A stretch of 11,057 bases of DNA from Ignavibacteriales bacterium (GCA_027347125.1 DAIERC010000276.1:1-11057); one strand, 5' to 3'. Counted from the stretch's first letter, positions 1 to 6,965 are shown. Program-made: numbers and translations. The notes: generated by a model not told the origin, from the letters alone.

Positions 1-265
1 ACCATGTCTCACCGTCAAAATGCCACATATCGCCCTGGCTTGTTGCGTCATGCCCCACAGCGTAAACATCAGAGGGCGAGCTGCCCCAAAGTCTCCACAA
101 AAGAGTTTGTATGGTTTCCGGGGATTTAAGCGTATCTATTGTCCAGCTATACGTTCGGGGGTCTTTTATTATCTCCGGCTCCGTGGGAGATTTTTTACAG
201 CTTAAAACAATTAAGCTAAATAAAGCCAAAGTTAACAACTGAGAAAGGAATTTCTTTTTGCTCAT
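1..265 (-). CDS. Secreted lipoprotein, N-terminal part (gene runs off the left edge)
   Basis: Reading the minus strand from the ATG at 265-263 gives 88 uninterrupted codons up to the window edge. The product starts MSKKKF, followed by a hydrophobic stretch (about residues 8-20) and a lipobox Ile-Val-Leu-Ser-Cys with Cys at residue 23. This is a type II signal peptide, so the mature protein should be lipid-anchored outside the inner membrane. After the Cys comes KKSPTEPE, a short flexible tether. Residues about 56-88 contain LWRLWGSSPSDVYAVGHD and, further on, MWHFDGETW, which resemble beta-propeller-like repeat units found in many Bacteroidota/Ignavibacteria surface proteins; that fold is inferred. 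No clear Shine-Dalgarno precedes the start and the upstream 40 bases are very AT-rich. No specific function can be given. The C-terminal part lies outside the window. Confidence 0.85.
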   Translation of the reverse strand, partial: MSKKKFLSQLLTLALFSLIVLSCKKSPTEPEIIKDPRTYSWTIDTLKSPETIQTLLWRLWGSSPSDVYAVGHDATSQGDMWHFDGETW

Positions 266-451
266 ATAGATACGATATAATTAAAATAAAATTAATTGTT
301 AGAAAACGGCTCTTCATTAAGAATTACATTGAATCGGGTTTTAATTAGACGTGATCCCCATAAGTTTGTCCCCGTATTTGATCTTGTCCGGTTTTAACTT
401 AAAAAATTAATTTGCTTTATGCAACGGGAAAAATTTTACAACCTTTGCGGT

Positions 452-2329
452 TTATCTATCGCTAAGGTCCTGTGAGATTATAAATTTTTCTTTTTCGAGT
501 TCGCGGTTTACTTTTATAATTTGGAAGCGTTCGTCTTCGCCCGAAGCGTTTTCTATAGCTTTTAAATTTTGGGCCATTTTATAATCTATCTGTTCAAGCT
601 TAAACTTGCGCACGGTGTCTTTTGCAATTTTTATTAACACCGCGTCACGCGGCTCGCCCGGGAAAATATCTTCCCATTTTTTTGCGATTGAATATTTGTC
701 AAGCGTAATTTCTAAAACGTACGATTGTATTTCCTGCTCAGGTATCCTATCAATAAGCGCGCTGGCAATTAATTCTTTCCCGTCTTGAAACGACTCATAC
801 ACAAGATCAAATAATTTTTGATGCGCTTCCACCGCTATTTCATCGGGGGAAATATGATTCAATATAAATTCTATTACGCTCTCGTTGCCTTCGAACAATA
901 ACGCTACAATTTCCTTTTCGAGATTATAACTTACCGGCGAAGCGGTTTTTATTTCCGTTTGGTATATCGATTGTTCCTGTTTGGCAATTTCTCTATCGCG
1001 TATTCTTTCTTCGTTTGTTACTTGTTTGCCTGTTGCGTCAATAGCTTTTTGAAGCTCGCTTTCCAGAAGCTTTTCTCTCAGGTTAAATTTTTTTGCGATT
1101 GATTTTAACAAAAGATTACGTTTCAGCTCATCGTTTATTAGCGCTACGGGTTTTACCAGTTCTCTTATTGCCGCGGCTGTTTTGCCCGGCTCATCAAACA
1201 TCCCCCGCTGATTAAAATATTCGGTTTGATATTCCAGAAAGTTTTGCGCTTTCTTAATAAACTCTTCAAACTTTTCGCGCCCGAAATTGTTAACGAACGA
1301 ATCAGGGTCTTCGCCTGCCGGCAGCGAAGCTATTTTTATTTCCATATCGCGCCTTAACAAAAGTTCTATGCTTCTCATCGACGCTTTTATGCCGGCTGTA
1401 TCTGCGTCGAACAAAAGTACAACATTTTTTGTGTACCTTGATAACAATTGAACCTGCTCTTCGGTTAAAGCCGTGCCGGAAACCGCAACAACATTTTTAA
1501 CTCCGCTCTGGTATAAGGAAATCAAGTCCATATAACCTTCAACAAGAATCGCTTTGTCTAGTTTTCTTATTTCATCTTTCGCGTGCGAAAGCCCGTAAAG
1601 TATTCTTCCTTTTACATAGATTTGAGATTCGGGCGAGTTCAAATATTTCGCGGCGTTTTCCCTCTTCTCAATTATTCTTCCGGCAAACGCAACTACTCTG
1701 CCGTTTGGTGAAAAGATAGGAAAGATTATTCTGCCCGAGAATTTATCGTACAACCGGCCGTCGTTATTCTGCCCGATGAGCCCCAGTGTTAAAGCTCTTT
1801 CAAGATCAATCTTTTTTTCATGCGCGAACGAAATAAAATTTTCCCATCCGGGCGGAGAATAGCCCAAACCGAACGCGCGTAAAGTTTGCGGTTTTATATT
1901 TCTGTTTTGAAAGTACTGTCTGGCAATTTCACCTTCGGGGTGATGTAAAAGATTGTTGGAAAAATAGCGTGCGGTTTCCGTATTTATATCGTAAAGAATT
2001 TCCTGTTCGGTTTGTTTTTCCGTAAAATCCGTTTCATCAAGCTCAAGGGAAATTCCCAACCTTTGCGCCATTTCCTGAATGGCTTCAACAAAAGAGATTT
2101 TCTCATAGTCCATCAAGAATTTAAAAACATTTCCGCCGGCATGGCAGCCGAAACAATGAAAAATTTGTTTTTCTTCGCTTACGGTAAAGGAAGGCGTTTT
2201 TTCGTTATGGAACGGGCAAATGCCAATGTAATTTTTTCCGCGCCGCCGCAGTTGTACGTGCTCCATTATTACATCAACAATGTTAGCCGAAGCTCTAATC
2301 TCTTCTATTTTGTTTTCCGAAATTCGCAT
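452..2329 (-). CDS. dnaG: DNA primase DnaG
   Basis: DnaG synthesises the short RNA primers that start Okazaki fragments and leading strands, acting with the replicative helicase DnaB. The 625-residue product has the three expected parts. The N-terminal CHC2 zinc ribbon has ligands C38, H41, C59 and C62 (CPFH and HCFGCHAGGN). The central catalytic core contains the basic stretch GRIIFPIFSPNGRVVAFAGR (199-218) and the TOPRIM motifs VEGYMD (263-268, Glu264), DADTAG (308-313) and EDPDSF (340-345). The helical C-terminal region (about 470-625) is the usual DnaB-binding part and is poorly conserved, as expected. Length is normal for the family. The start ATG lies directly before the universal first helix (IEEIRASANIVDVI) and has no Shine-Dalgarno. 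It is divergent from ispG. No intrinsic terminator is obvious after the stop at 452. Confidence 0.98.
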   Translation of the reverse strand: MRISENKIEEIRASANIVDVIMEHVQLRRRGKNYIGICPFHNEKTPSFTVSEEKQIFHCFGCHAGGNVFKFLMDYEKISFVEAIQEMAQRLGISLELDETDFTEKQTEQEILYDINTETARYFSNNLLHHPEGEIARQYFQNRNIKPQTLRAFGLGYSPPGWENFISFAHEKKIDLERALTLGLIGQNNDGRLYDKFSGRIIFPIFSPNGRVVAFAGRIIEKRENAAKYLNSPESQIYVKGRILYGLSHAKDEIRKLDKAILVEGYMDLISLYQSGVKNVVAVSGTALTEEQVQLLSRYTKNVVLLFDADTAGIKASMRSIELLLRRDMEIKIASLPAGEDPDSFVNNFGREKFEEFIKKAQNFLEYQTEYFNQRGMFDEPGKTAAAIRELVKPVALINDELKRNLLLKSIAKKFNLREKLLESELQKAIDATGKQVTNEERIRDREIAKQEQSIYQTEIKTASPVSYNLEKEIVALLFEGNESVIEFILNHISPDEIAVEAHQKLFDLVYESFQDGKELIASALIDRIPEQEIQSYVLEITLDKYSIAKKWEDIFPGEPRDAVLIKIAKDTVRKFKLEQIDYKMAQNLKAIENASGEDERFQIIKVNRELEKEKFIISQDLSDR

Positions 2330-2362
2330 TAATTATTTTCTATATTAAATGAACCTTTTTAA

Positions 2363-2370
2363 CAAACATA
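2363..2370 (-). promoter_or_regulatory. Candidate Bacteroidota-type -7 element for dnaG
   Basis: On the minus strand these bases read TATGTTTG, an exact match to the Bacteroidota -7 consensus TAnnTTTG. A start about 7 bases downstream would give an untranslated leader of roughly 27 bases before the dnaG ATG. The matching -33 box (TTTG) is not convincing; only a TTTTCG lies near the right distance. The call assumes that this organism's main sigma factor behaves as in Bacteroidota. Confidence 0.35.
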
Positions 2371-2446
2371 ATTTAACAAAAAATGTCGAAAAGATATTTC
2401 CGTTTTACGTCCCGCTCATAATAAATTTTTGAATTAAGACAGGGGA

Positions 2447-2518
2447 GTAACCACAGATTAACCCGATCTAATATTTTATCGATGAAAATCCGTGTTCTAT
2501 TGCATGTATATAAAACCA
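2447..2518. repeat. Probable remnant of a short dispersed palindromic repeat
   Basis: This lies in the 335-base gene-free gap between the divergent dnaG and ispG. The left part reads AACCACAGATTAAC (about 2449-2462) and the right part GAAAATCCGTGTTCTATTG (2483-2501). These resemble the arms of a family of short intergenic repeats with CCACAGATTAACACGGATT-like sequence and its complement that I recall from many Gram-negative genomes. Here the arms no longer pair well, so it looks like a decayed copy. Elsewhere in the gap I see only AT-rich sequence. A weak promoter-like CATCTTTG at 2558-2565, with TTTC 19 bases upstream, could serve ispG. Only one copy is visible in the window, so the repeat assignment rests on recall. 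Confidence 0.35.
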
Positions 2519-2664
2519 CAAATAAAAATTTATGTTTCATTTTATTAAATCAATTGGCATCTTTGTTATAAAAAAAAGTAGTTTTTATTAAATTGAAATT
2601 TAATTTTTCCGCTGCTCGCCTCATAAATACGGTTGAACAGCGAGTTCATAAAAAACGGGAACGT

Positions 2665-4671
2665 ATGCAAAATACAATTAATCTATCCCAAAGATACTGC
2701 AACAGTCTTACGTCTTACTCTCGATATAAAACCCGCGAAGTTTACATCGGCGATATTCCGCTGGGAGCTAATAACCCGGTAAGAATTCAATCGATGACAA
2801 CAACAGATACAATGAATACACAAGCGACTGTTGAACAAACAATACGCATGGTTGACGCCGGCTGCGAGTATGTAAGGATTACTGCGCCAAGCAAGCTTGA
2901 AGCGCAAAACCTGGAAGAGATAAAAAAAGAACTGCGTAAACGCGGTTACAACGTACCGTTAATTGCAGATATTCATTTTACACCGAACGCCGCGGAACTG
3001 GCCGCAAGAATTGTTGAGAAGGTGCGTGTAAATCCCGGTAATTACGTAGACAGAAAAAAATTTCAGACGATAGAATATACCGATTCCGAATACGAAGCAG
3101 AGCTGGAAAGAATAAGAGAACGTTTTATTCCTCTTGTTAAAATATGCAAAGAATACGGAACAGCGATGAGGATCGGTACAAACCACGGTTCGCTTTCAGA
3201 CAGAATAATGAGTCGCTACGGCGACACACCGCTTGGAATGGTGGAATCAGCATTAGAGTTTGTAAGAATATGCGAAGACTTTGATTATCACAGCATCGTT
3301 CTTTCAATGAAGGCGAGCAATCCGCAAATAATGGTTCAAGCTTATCGCGTATTAATTCGTAAAATGGAAGAAGAAGGAATGAATTATCCTCTTCATCTTG
3401 GCGTAACGGAAGCCGGTGGCGGCGAAGACGGAAGAATAAAATCAGCTCTCGGAATCGGCGCACTGCTGGAAGACGGCATTGGCGATACTATTAGAGTTTC
3501 ACTTACCGAAGACCCGGAGTTTGAAGCGCCGGTTGCTATTCAACTTGCAGACCGCTACAAAGCGCGAACACCGCATAAAAGCATAATGCCGGTAGAAAAA
3601 ATTTCTTACGATCCTTTCAATTATAAAAGAAGAGAAACATTTGAAATTCTAAACATCGGCGGAAGCAATGTTCCAAGAGTAGTTGCGGATTTTGGCGGCA
3701 AAAGAATTGAAAGCGTAAATGCGCTGGCAAGCATTGGTTATTTTTATAATGAAGTTACGGATAAATGGAGCATGAACGACAGCGCTCCCGATTTTATTTA
3801 CGCCGGCAAGAATAAGCTGCCGTTTGATGTTCCAAGCGGTTTAAAAATAATTTATGATTTCGACTCCTGGCGTAATTTAAAAACCGATTCATCTTACCCG
3901 GTGTTAACGGCGGACGAATTTACAACCCAAAATTTTCCCGATTATTTTATAAAGTTCGTAACATTTAATATTGATAATCTGGATAATAAATTTTTATCAA
4001 AAATAAATTCCGATAAAAGCGCCGTACTTATAATTGAAACGGCAAATGCTCACGGTATGCCGGAGCAACGAAGAGCCTTTATAGAACTTGAGTTGCAAAA
4101 AATAAATAACCCGGTAATCATAAAAAGAAATTACAGGAAAACCGACCTGTCACTTTTAAGACTGTACGCCTCAACCGATATAGGTTCTTTATTAATTGAT
4201 GGTTTTGGAGACGGCGTTTGGATCGAATCCGATGCACACGAAGAATTTGGCAGCAATCCGGATAACAACCGATACGTAAAAAGTTTTATCGATAACAATG
4301 AAACCAGGGAGAAATCTATTAATAGAATTCTCTTTGGAATTTTACAGGCGGCAAGAGCAAGAATTTCCAAGACCGAATATATAGCGTGCCCTTCCTGCGG
4401 CAGAACATTGTTTGATCTTCAAGAAACCACAGATATGATAAGGAAAAAGACCGAGCATCTTAAAGGCGTAAAAATTGCCGTTATGGGATGCATTGTAAAT
4501 GGTCCCGGTGAAATGGCTGATGCCGATTACGGTTATGTTGGTTCCGGTGTGGGAAAAATAACTCTTTACAGAGGAAAAGATATTGTAAAAAGAAATATCC
4601 CTTCGGCCGGAGCGGTTGACTCCCTTATAGAATTAATAAAGGAAGACAATAATTGGCGGGAACCAAATTAA
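2665..4671 (+). CDS. ispG: 4-hydroxy-3-methylbut-2-en-1-yl diphosphate synthase, long form
   Basis: IspG (GcpE) reductively opens 2-C-methyl-erythritol-2,4-cyclodiphosphate to HMBPP, the penultimate step of the cytosolic MEP isoprenoid pathway, using a [4Fe-4S] cluster and ferredoxin or flavodoxin electrons. The 668-residue product has an N-terminal TIM-barrel domain (about 20-300, with IQSMTTTDT near 41 and LGVTEAGGGEDGR) and a C-terminal cluster domain with ligands C575, C578 (ACPSCG), C609 and E616 (GCIVNGPGE). Between them is an insertion of about 250 residues, as in plant, chlamydial and Bacteroidota/Chlorobi enzymes; E. coli IspG is about 370 residues. I chose ATG 2665 (MQNTINLSQRY). 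A TTG at 2593 stays in frame, but the 24 extra residues look like translated spacer with no ribosome binding site. It appears monocistronic. Confidence 0.96.
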   Translation: MQNTINLSQRYCNSLTSYSRYKTREVYIGDIPLGANNPVRIQSMTTTDTMNTQATVEQTIRMVDAGCEYVRITAPSKLEAQNLEEIKKELRKRGYNVPLIADIHFTPNAAELAARIVEKVRVNPGNYVDRKKFQTIEYTDSEYEAELERIRERFIPLVKICKEYGTAMRIGTNHGSLSDRIMSRYGDTPLGMVESALEFVRICEDFDYHSIVLSMKASNPQIMVQAYRVLIRKMEEEGMNYPLHLGVTEAGGGEDGRIKSALGIGALLEDGIGDTIRVSLTEDPEFEAPVAIQLADRYKARTPHKSIMPVEKISYDPFNYKRRETFEILNIGGSNVPRVVADFGGKRIESVNALASIGYFYNEVTDKWSMNDSAPDFIYAGKNKLPFDVPSGLKIIYDFDSWRNLKTDSSYPVLTADEFTTQNFPDYFIKFVTFNIDNLDNKFLSKINSDKSAVLIIETANAHGMPEQRRAFIELELQKINNPVIIKRNYRKTDLSLLRLYASTDIGSLLIDGFGDGVWIESDAHEEFGSNPDNNRYVKSFIDNNETREKSINRILFGILQAARARISKTEYIACPSCGRTLFDLQETTDMIRKKTEHLKGVKIAVMGCIVNGPGEMADADYGYVGSGVGKITLYRGKDIVKRNIPSAGAVDSLIELIKEDNNWREPN

Positions 4672-4761
4672 AATTTTCAATCGGGTAATATAAATCACAA
4701 TTCTTAGAACAATTTTTTGATAATATATTTATGCATTGTTGGAAATTAATATTTGATAACG

Positions 4762-4769
4762 TATATTTG
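4762..4769 (+). promoter_or_regulatory. Candidate -7 element upstream of the NIF3 leader
   Basis: TATATTTG matches TAnnTTTG exactly. A TTG at 4739-4741 lies 20 bases upstream, about where the -33 TTTG is expected. It would start transcription near 4776, in the gap between ispG and the NIF3-family gene. Such motifs arise by chance fairly often in AT-rich DNA. Confidence 0.35.
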
Positions 4770-4775
4770 ACAACT

Positions 4776-4899
4776 TAATTATGATAAAAGAAATCAATAA
4801 ATTTATATTTTATAAGATCTCGTATATAGCGGCTGCTGAGCAGCCAAGGTAGAAAAAATTAGAAAGATGCACTTCAAACTCCGAAGTGCATTTTTTTTT
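4776..4899 (+). ncRNA. Putative small RNA or attenuator leader before the NIF3-family gene
   Basis: From the putative promoter the sequence runs through a very AT-rich 50 bases. A compact GC hairpin follows at 4831-4845 (GGCTGC, loop TGA, GCAGCC), then an A-rich linker and the terminator at 4867-4899. This is the layout of a roughly 120-nt independent small RNA, or of a leader in which readthrough controls the next gene. A 23-codon open frame (4781-4852, MIKEINKFIFYKISY then IAAAEQPR and TAG) spans the first hairpin. It could be a leader peptide but has no Shine-Dalgarno and may be chance. I do not recognise a known RNA family. Both the start and the RNA status are inferred. Confidence 0.35.
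4867..4899 (+). terminator. Strong intrinsic terminator abutting the NIF3 start codon
   Basis: A perfect 9-bp stem, ATGCACTTC (4867-4875) with GAAGTGCAT (4883-4891) around a 7-base loop, is followed by an unbroken run of nine T (4891-4899). A-rich bases before the stem could extend pairing into the T-run. It could serve an ispG transcript (195 bases downstream of that stop) or a shorter RNA from 4776. It ends only three bases before the NIF3 ATG at 4903, so the gene is expressed either by readthrough or from a start site inside this region. Confidence 0.8.
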
Positions 4900-4902
4900 G
4901 AT

Positions 4903-6018
4903 ATGACGTGCAGGGAAATAATTAAATATATTGAGGATTGGGCGCCCAAAGAAATAGCCTGGCAAAAAGACAATGTCGGTTTGCAAATAGGTTCAGTAAA
5001 CCGTGAAGTGAAAAACATCCTTCTGTGTCTCGAGTTTACTGATAAGGTCGCAGATGATGCGATTAAAAAAAATTGCAACTTTATTTTCTCACATCATCCC
5101 CTCTTATTTCAACCTCTCAAAAAAATTGATCTTCTAAATGATAAAAATTCCAAATTGATTGAGCGACTAATTAAAAACGATATTACACTTTATTCCGCAC
5201 ATACAAATTTAGATTTTACAAAAAACGGAGTAAGTTTTGAGCTTGCAAAAATATTGAAACTGCGTGATATATCTTTTCTTGTAAGTTCGAAATCAAACCA
5301 ATTTAAACTGGCGGTATTTGTACCGAAAGATTCCGTTGAAAAAGTTGCCGGTTCAATATTTGAAGCCGGCGGCGGCATAATAGGCAAATATTCAAATTGC
5401 AGTTTCGCAACTTCCGGCGAGGGAACATTTAAAGGTTCGAAAAAATCAAATCCTTTTATCGGCAAAAAAGGCATCATAGAAAAAGCGGCTGAGATTAAAC
5501 TTGAGGTAATTGTTAACTCGTGGAATCTGAATAAAGTAATACCGGCTATGTTAAGTGCTCATCCTTATGAAGAAGTTGCATACGATGTATATCCTTTGGA
5601 AAACAATAATAAAAACTTCGGCGCCGGCGCCGTCGGTTACCTGGAAGAGCCGATGAAAAGCGATAATTTTCTTAACTACATTTCCGAAAAGTTGAAAACA
5701 AAAAACTTCAGGTATGTGAAGAGTAAAAGAAATACAATAAAAAAGGTTGCTGTATGCGGCGGCTCTGGAAGCGATTTGATTAAAGAGGCCGTTAAATCTG
5801 GAGCTGATGCGTTTATAACGGCCGATATAAAATACCACGCATTTCATGATGCCGACGGAGAGATATTGCTGGTTGACGCCGGCCATTATGAAACTGAAAT
5901 CCATTCATTAAATGAAGTGCAAAAAAGATTAAAAGATTTTATTTACCGGAAGAATCCGGACATCAAGATTTTTAAATACGGCGGGTCTACAAACCCCATA
6001 ATTTTTTATAATAATTGA
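4903..6018 (+). CDS. NIF3-family (DUF34/YbgI-type) dinuclear metal protein, long form
   Basis: The 371-residue product belongs to the NIF3/YbgI/YqfO family, often labelled GTP cyclohydrolase 1 type 2. The true cellular role is unsettled. Metal-ligand motifs are intact: SHHPLLF (63-69; H64, H65), HTNLD (100-104; D104) and DAGHYETE (325-332; H328, E332). Residues about 133-235, including HPYEEVAYDVYPL (220-232), form the extra PII/CutA-like domain of the long subfamily. I set the start at ATG 4903 (MTCREIIKYIEDW). The in-frame ATG at 4867 would make the first 12 residues out of the terminator stem and T-run and is rejected. No Shine-Dalgarno precedes 4903. The gene is tightly coupled to the zinc-ribbon gene downstream; the pairing is of a kind I recall in Bacteroidota but cannot verify. 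Confidence 0.93.
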   Translation: MTCREIIKYIEDWAPKEIAWQKDNVGLQIGSVNREVKNILLCLEFTDKVADDAIKKNCNFIFSHHPLLFQPLKKIDLLNDKNSKLIERLIKNDITLYSAHTNLDFTKNGVSFELAKILKLRDISFLVSSKSNQFKLAVFVPKDSVEKVAGSIFEAGGGIIGKYSNCSFATSGEGTFKGSKKSNPFIGKKGIIEKAAEIKLEVIVNSWNLNKVIPAMLSAHPYEEVAYDVYPLENNNKNFGAGAVGYLEEPMKSDNFLNYISEKLKTKNFRYVKSKRNTIKKVAVCGGSGSDLIKEAVKSGADAFITADIKYHAFHDADGEILLVDAGHYETEIHSLNEVQKRLKDFIYRKNPDIKIFKYGGSTNPIIFYNN

Positions 6019-6022
6019 GGAG
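6018..6022 (+). promoter_or_regulatory. Shine-Dalgarno deciding a TTG start
   Basis: AGGAG begins with the last base of the NIF3 stop codon TGA (6016-6018). It lies 10 bases before TTG 6033. A longer in-frame reading from TTG 6015 would place the start inside the preceding stop codon region with no upstream site, so 6033 is preferred. The overlap suggests translational coupling of the two genes. Confidence 0.65.
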
Positions 6023-6032
6023 CATAAATAAA

Positions 6033-6758
6033 TTGTTTGACAGGCTTAAAATATTGTATGAATTACAAAATCTAGACGACCAACTGGATGAACTAGAAGA
6101 GCTTCGCGGAGATCTTCCGAATGCCGTGCAGGCACTGGAAGATAAAATTTCCGGGTATAAAAGTGAAATTACCGCAAAAGAAAAAGAGAAGAAAGAATCT
6201 CTTGAAAAGCGTAAAGAGAATGAAGAGCAAGTTGAAAGCATGAAAGAGAATCAGAAAAAATTTAAAGCTCAGCTATACCAAGTTAGAAACAACAAAGAAT
6301 ACGACGCACTTACCAAGGAGATTGACCATACCGATGAGCAGGTTGCAAAACTAGAAGCTGAAAACGACGCGCTTGCAGATTTGAGTAAAAAACTTACCGA
6401 CGAGATAGACGAAATTTTACCGAAGCTTGATGAACTGAACGAAGAATTAAAAGTTAAAGAAGCTGACTTAAAAGAGATAATTAAAACGAATGAAAAAGAA
6501 GAAGTTAAGCTGAGAAATAAAAGAAAAGAGATAGAAGCTTTAACAAAAAAACCAGACTACTCGGCGTACATGAGAATCCGTAAAGCGAAAAAAGGAAAAG
6601 CTGTTGCAACAATTAAACGTTCGGCCTGCTCTGGATGCCATAACATTGTGCCGCCGCAGCGTCAACTGGAAATAAGAAGAAACACTAAGCTTTTCTTTTG
6701 CGAATATTGCGGGCGAATTCTTGTATCTACAGAAGTAGCCGACACGATTGACGTTTAA
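6033..6758 (+). CDS. Coiled-coil protein with C-terminal C4 zinc ribbon (DUF164/CdsZ-like)
   Basis: From TTG 6033 the product is 241 residues. Residues about 1-175 are almost entirely charged heptad-like helix (many Glu/Lys/Leu), predicting a long antiparallel coiled coil. The C-terminal zinc ribbon has CSGC at 199-202 and CEYC at 223-226, the pattern of Pfam zf-RING_7 (formerly DUF164). Relatives include chlamydial CdsZ (CT398) and the Helicobacter FlgZ proteins, which bind RpoN or secretion and flagellar parts. Most members, including those in bacteria without these systems, have no known role. The segment VPPQRQLEIRRN between the cysteine pairs is a family hallmark. No signal peptide or membrane segment is present, so it is cytoplasmic. 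It follows the NIF3 gene with a 14-base gap. Confidence 0.9.
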   Translation: MFDRLKILYELQNLDDQLDELEELRGDLPNAVQALEDKISGYKSEITAKEKEKKESLEKRKENEEQVESMKENQKKFKAQLYQVRNNKEYDALTKEIDHTDEQVAKLEAENDALADLSKKLTDEIDEILPKLDELNEELKVKEADLKEIIKTNEKEEVKLRNKRKEIEALTKKPDYSAYMRIRKAKKGKAVATIKRSACSGCHNIVPPQRQLEIRRNTKLFFCEYCGRILVSTEVADTIDV

Positions 6759-6761
6759 ATT

Positions 6762-6776
6762 CTGGTAAAGTACCAG
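6762..6776. repeat. Perfect hairpin just after the zinc-ribbon stop
   Basis: CTGGTA (6762-6767), loop AAG and TACCAG (6771-6776) begin three bases after the stop codon. A second small dyad, GTTTA/TAAAC, follows at 6778-6790. There is no T-run, so it is not a classical terminator; it may protect the 3' end of the message. The bases GTACC recur in the adjacent three-way-junction element. Confidence 0.55.
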
Positions 6777-6788
6777 GGTTTAATATAA

Positions 6789-6860
6789 ACTCTATACCGG
6801 CCGTAATAAAAAATTACGGTACTTGTACCGGCAAAACGTCGGTACGAGTAAGGATAGAGT
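6789..6860 (+). ncRNA. Three-way-junction structured element, unidentified
   Basis: This 72-base segment folds by inspection into three helices. P1 pairs ACTCTAT (6789-6795) with ATAGAGT (6854-6860), plus CC 6797-6798 with GG 6852-6853. P2 pairs CCGTAAT (6801-6807) with ATTACGG (6813-6819) around AAAAA. P3 pairs 6820-6832 with 6838-6850, 13 base pairs including two G-U. P2 and P3 abut, leaving only two bases and one base unpaired at the junction. The sequence would also fold on the opposite strand if the G-U pairs are ignored, so the direction is uncertain. It is not a tRNA: there are no D or T arms and no CCA-type context. It may be a small RNA, a 3' UTR element of the zinc-ribbon mRNA, or a MITE-like palindromic repeat. 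I recognise no known family. Confidence 0.45.
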
Positions 6861-6870
6861 GCTCATCATT

Positions 6871-6900
6871 TTCACATTGTGAAAAACGCGGTTTTACCGC
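6871..6900. repeat. Two adjacent short hairpins in the gap before rnpB
   Basis: TTCAC/GTGAA (6871-6875 with 6879-6883) is followed by GCGGT/ACCGC (6888-6892 with 6896-6900), each with a three-base loop. An A-run (6882-6886) precedes the second, but only AATTT follows it, so a terminator is weak on either strand. They belong to the 315-base gene-free stretch 6759-7073. That stretch otherwise holds the three-way-junction element and AT-rich DNA leading into rnpB. Confidence 0.45.
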
Positions 6901-6965
6901 AATTTCCATAGCCAATATTTATACCATTCTGTATCTTTTCTGCTGTTTTACGAGAAGTAATTTAT

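Noticed and set aside
20..205. Plus-strand 61-codon open frame at the left edge
   Set aside because: It lies wholly opposite the lipoprotein gene, which has a signal peptide, lipobox and family-like motifs; the plus frame has no ribosome binding site or recognisable sequence.
266..451. Possible insertion-sequence remnant around GTCCCC/GTCC repeats (about 350-395)
   Set aside because: Apart from two short GTCC occurrences I could find no inverted ends, target duplication or transposase fragment; it looks like plain spacer.
4781..4852. 23-codon open frame as an annotated gene
   Set aside because: It has no Shine-Dalgarno and no recognisable peptide and could easily occur by chance in AT-rich DNA; kept only as part of the leader hypothesis.
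4867..4902. Twelve-residue N-terminal extension of the NIF3 protein from ATG 4867
   Set aside because: These bases are exactly the stem, loop and T-run of the terminator and would encode MHFKLRSAFFFD, which is not like the family; MTCREIIKYIEDW from 4903 is.
6789..6860. A tRNA gene, suggested by the 72-base length and 7-bp outer stem
   Set aside because: There are only two internal arms, no GGTTCGAATCC-like T arm, no D-loop GG pattern and no anticodon arm with a 7-base loop.
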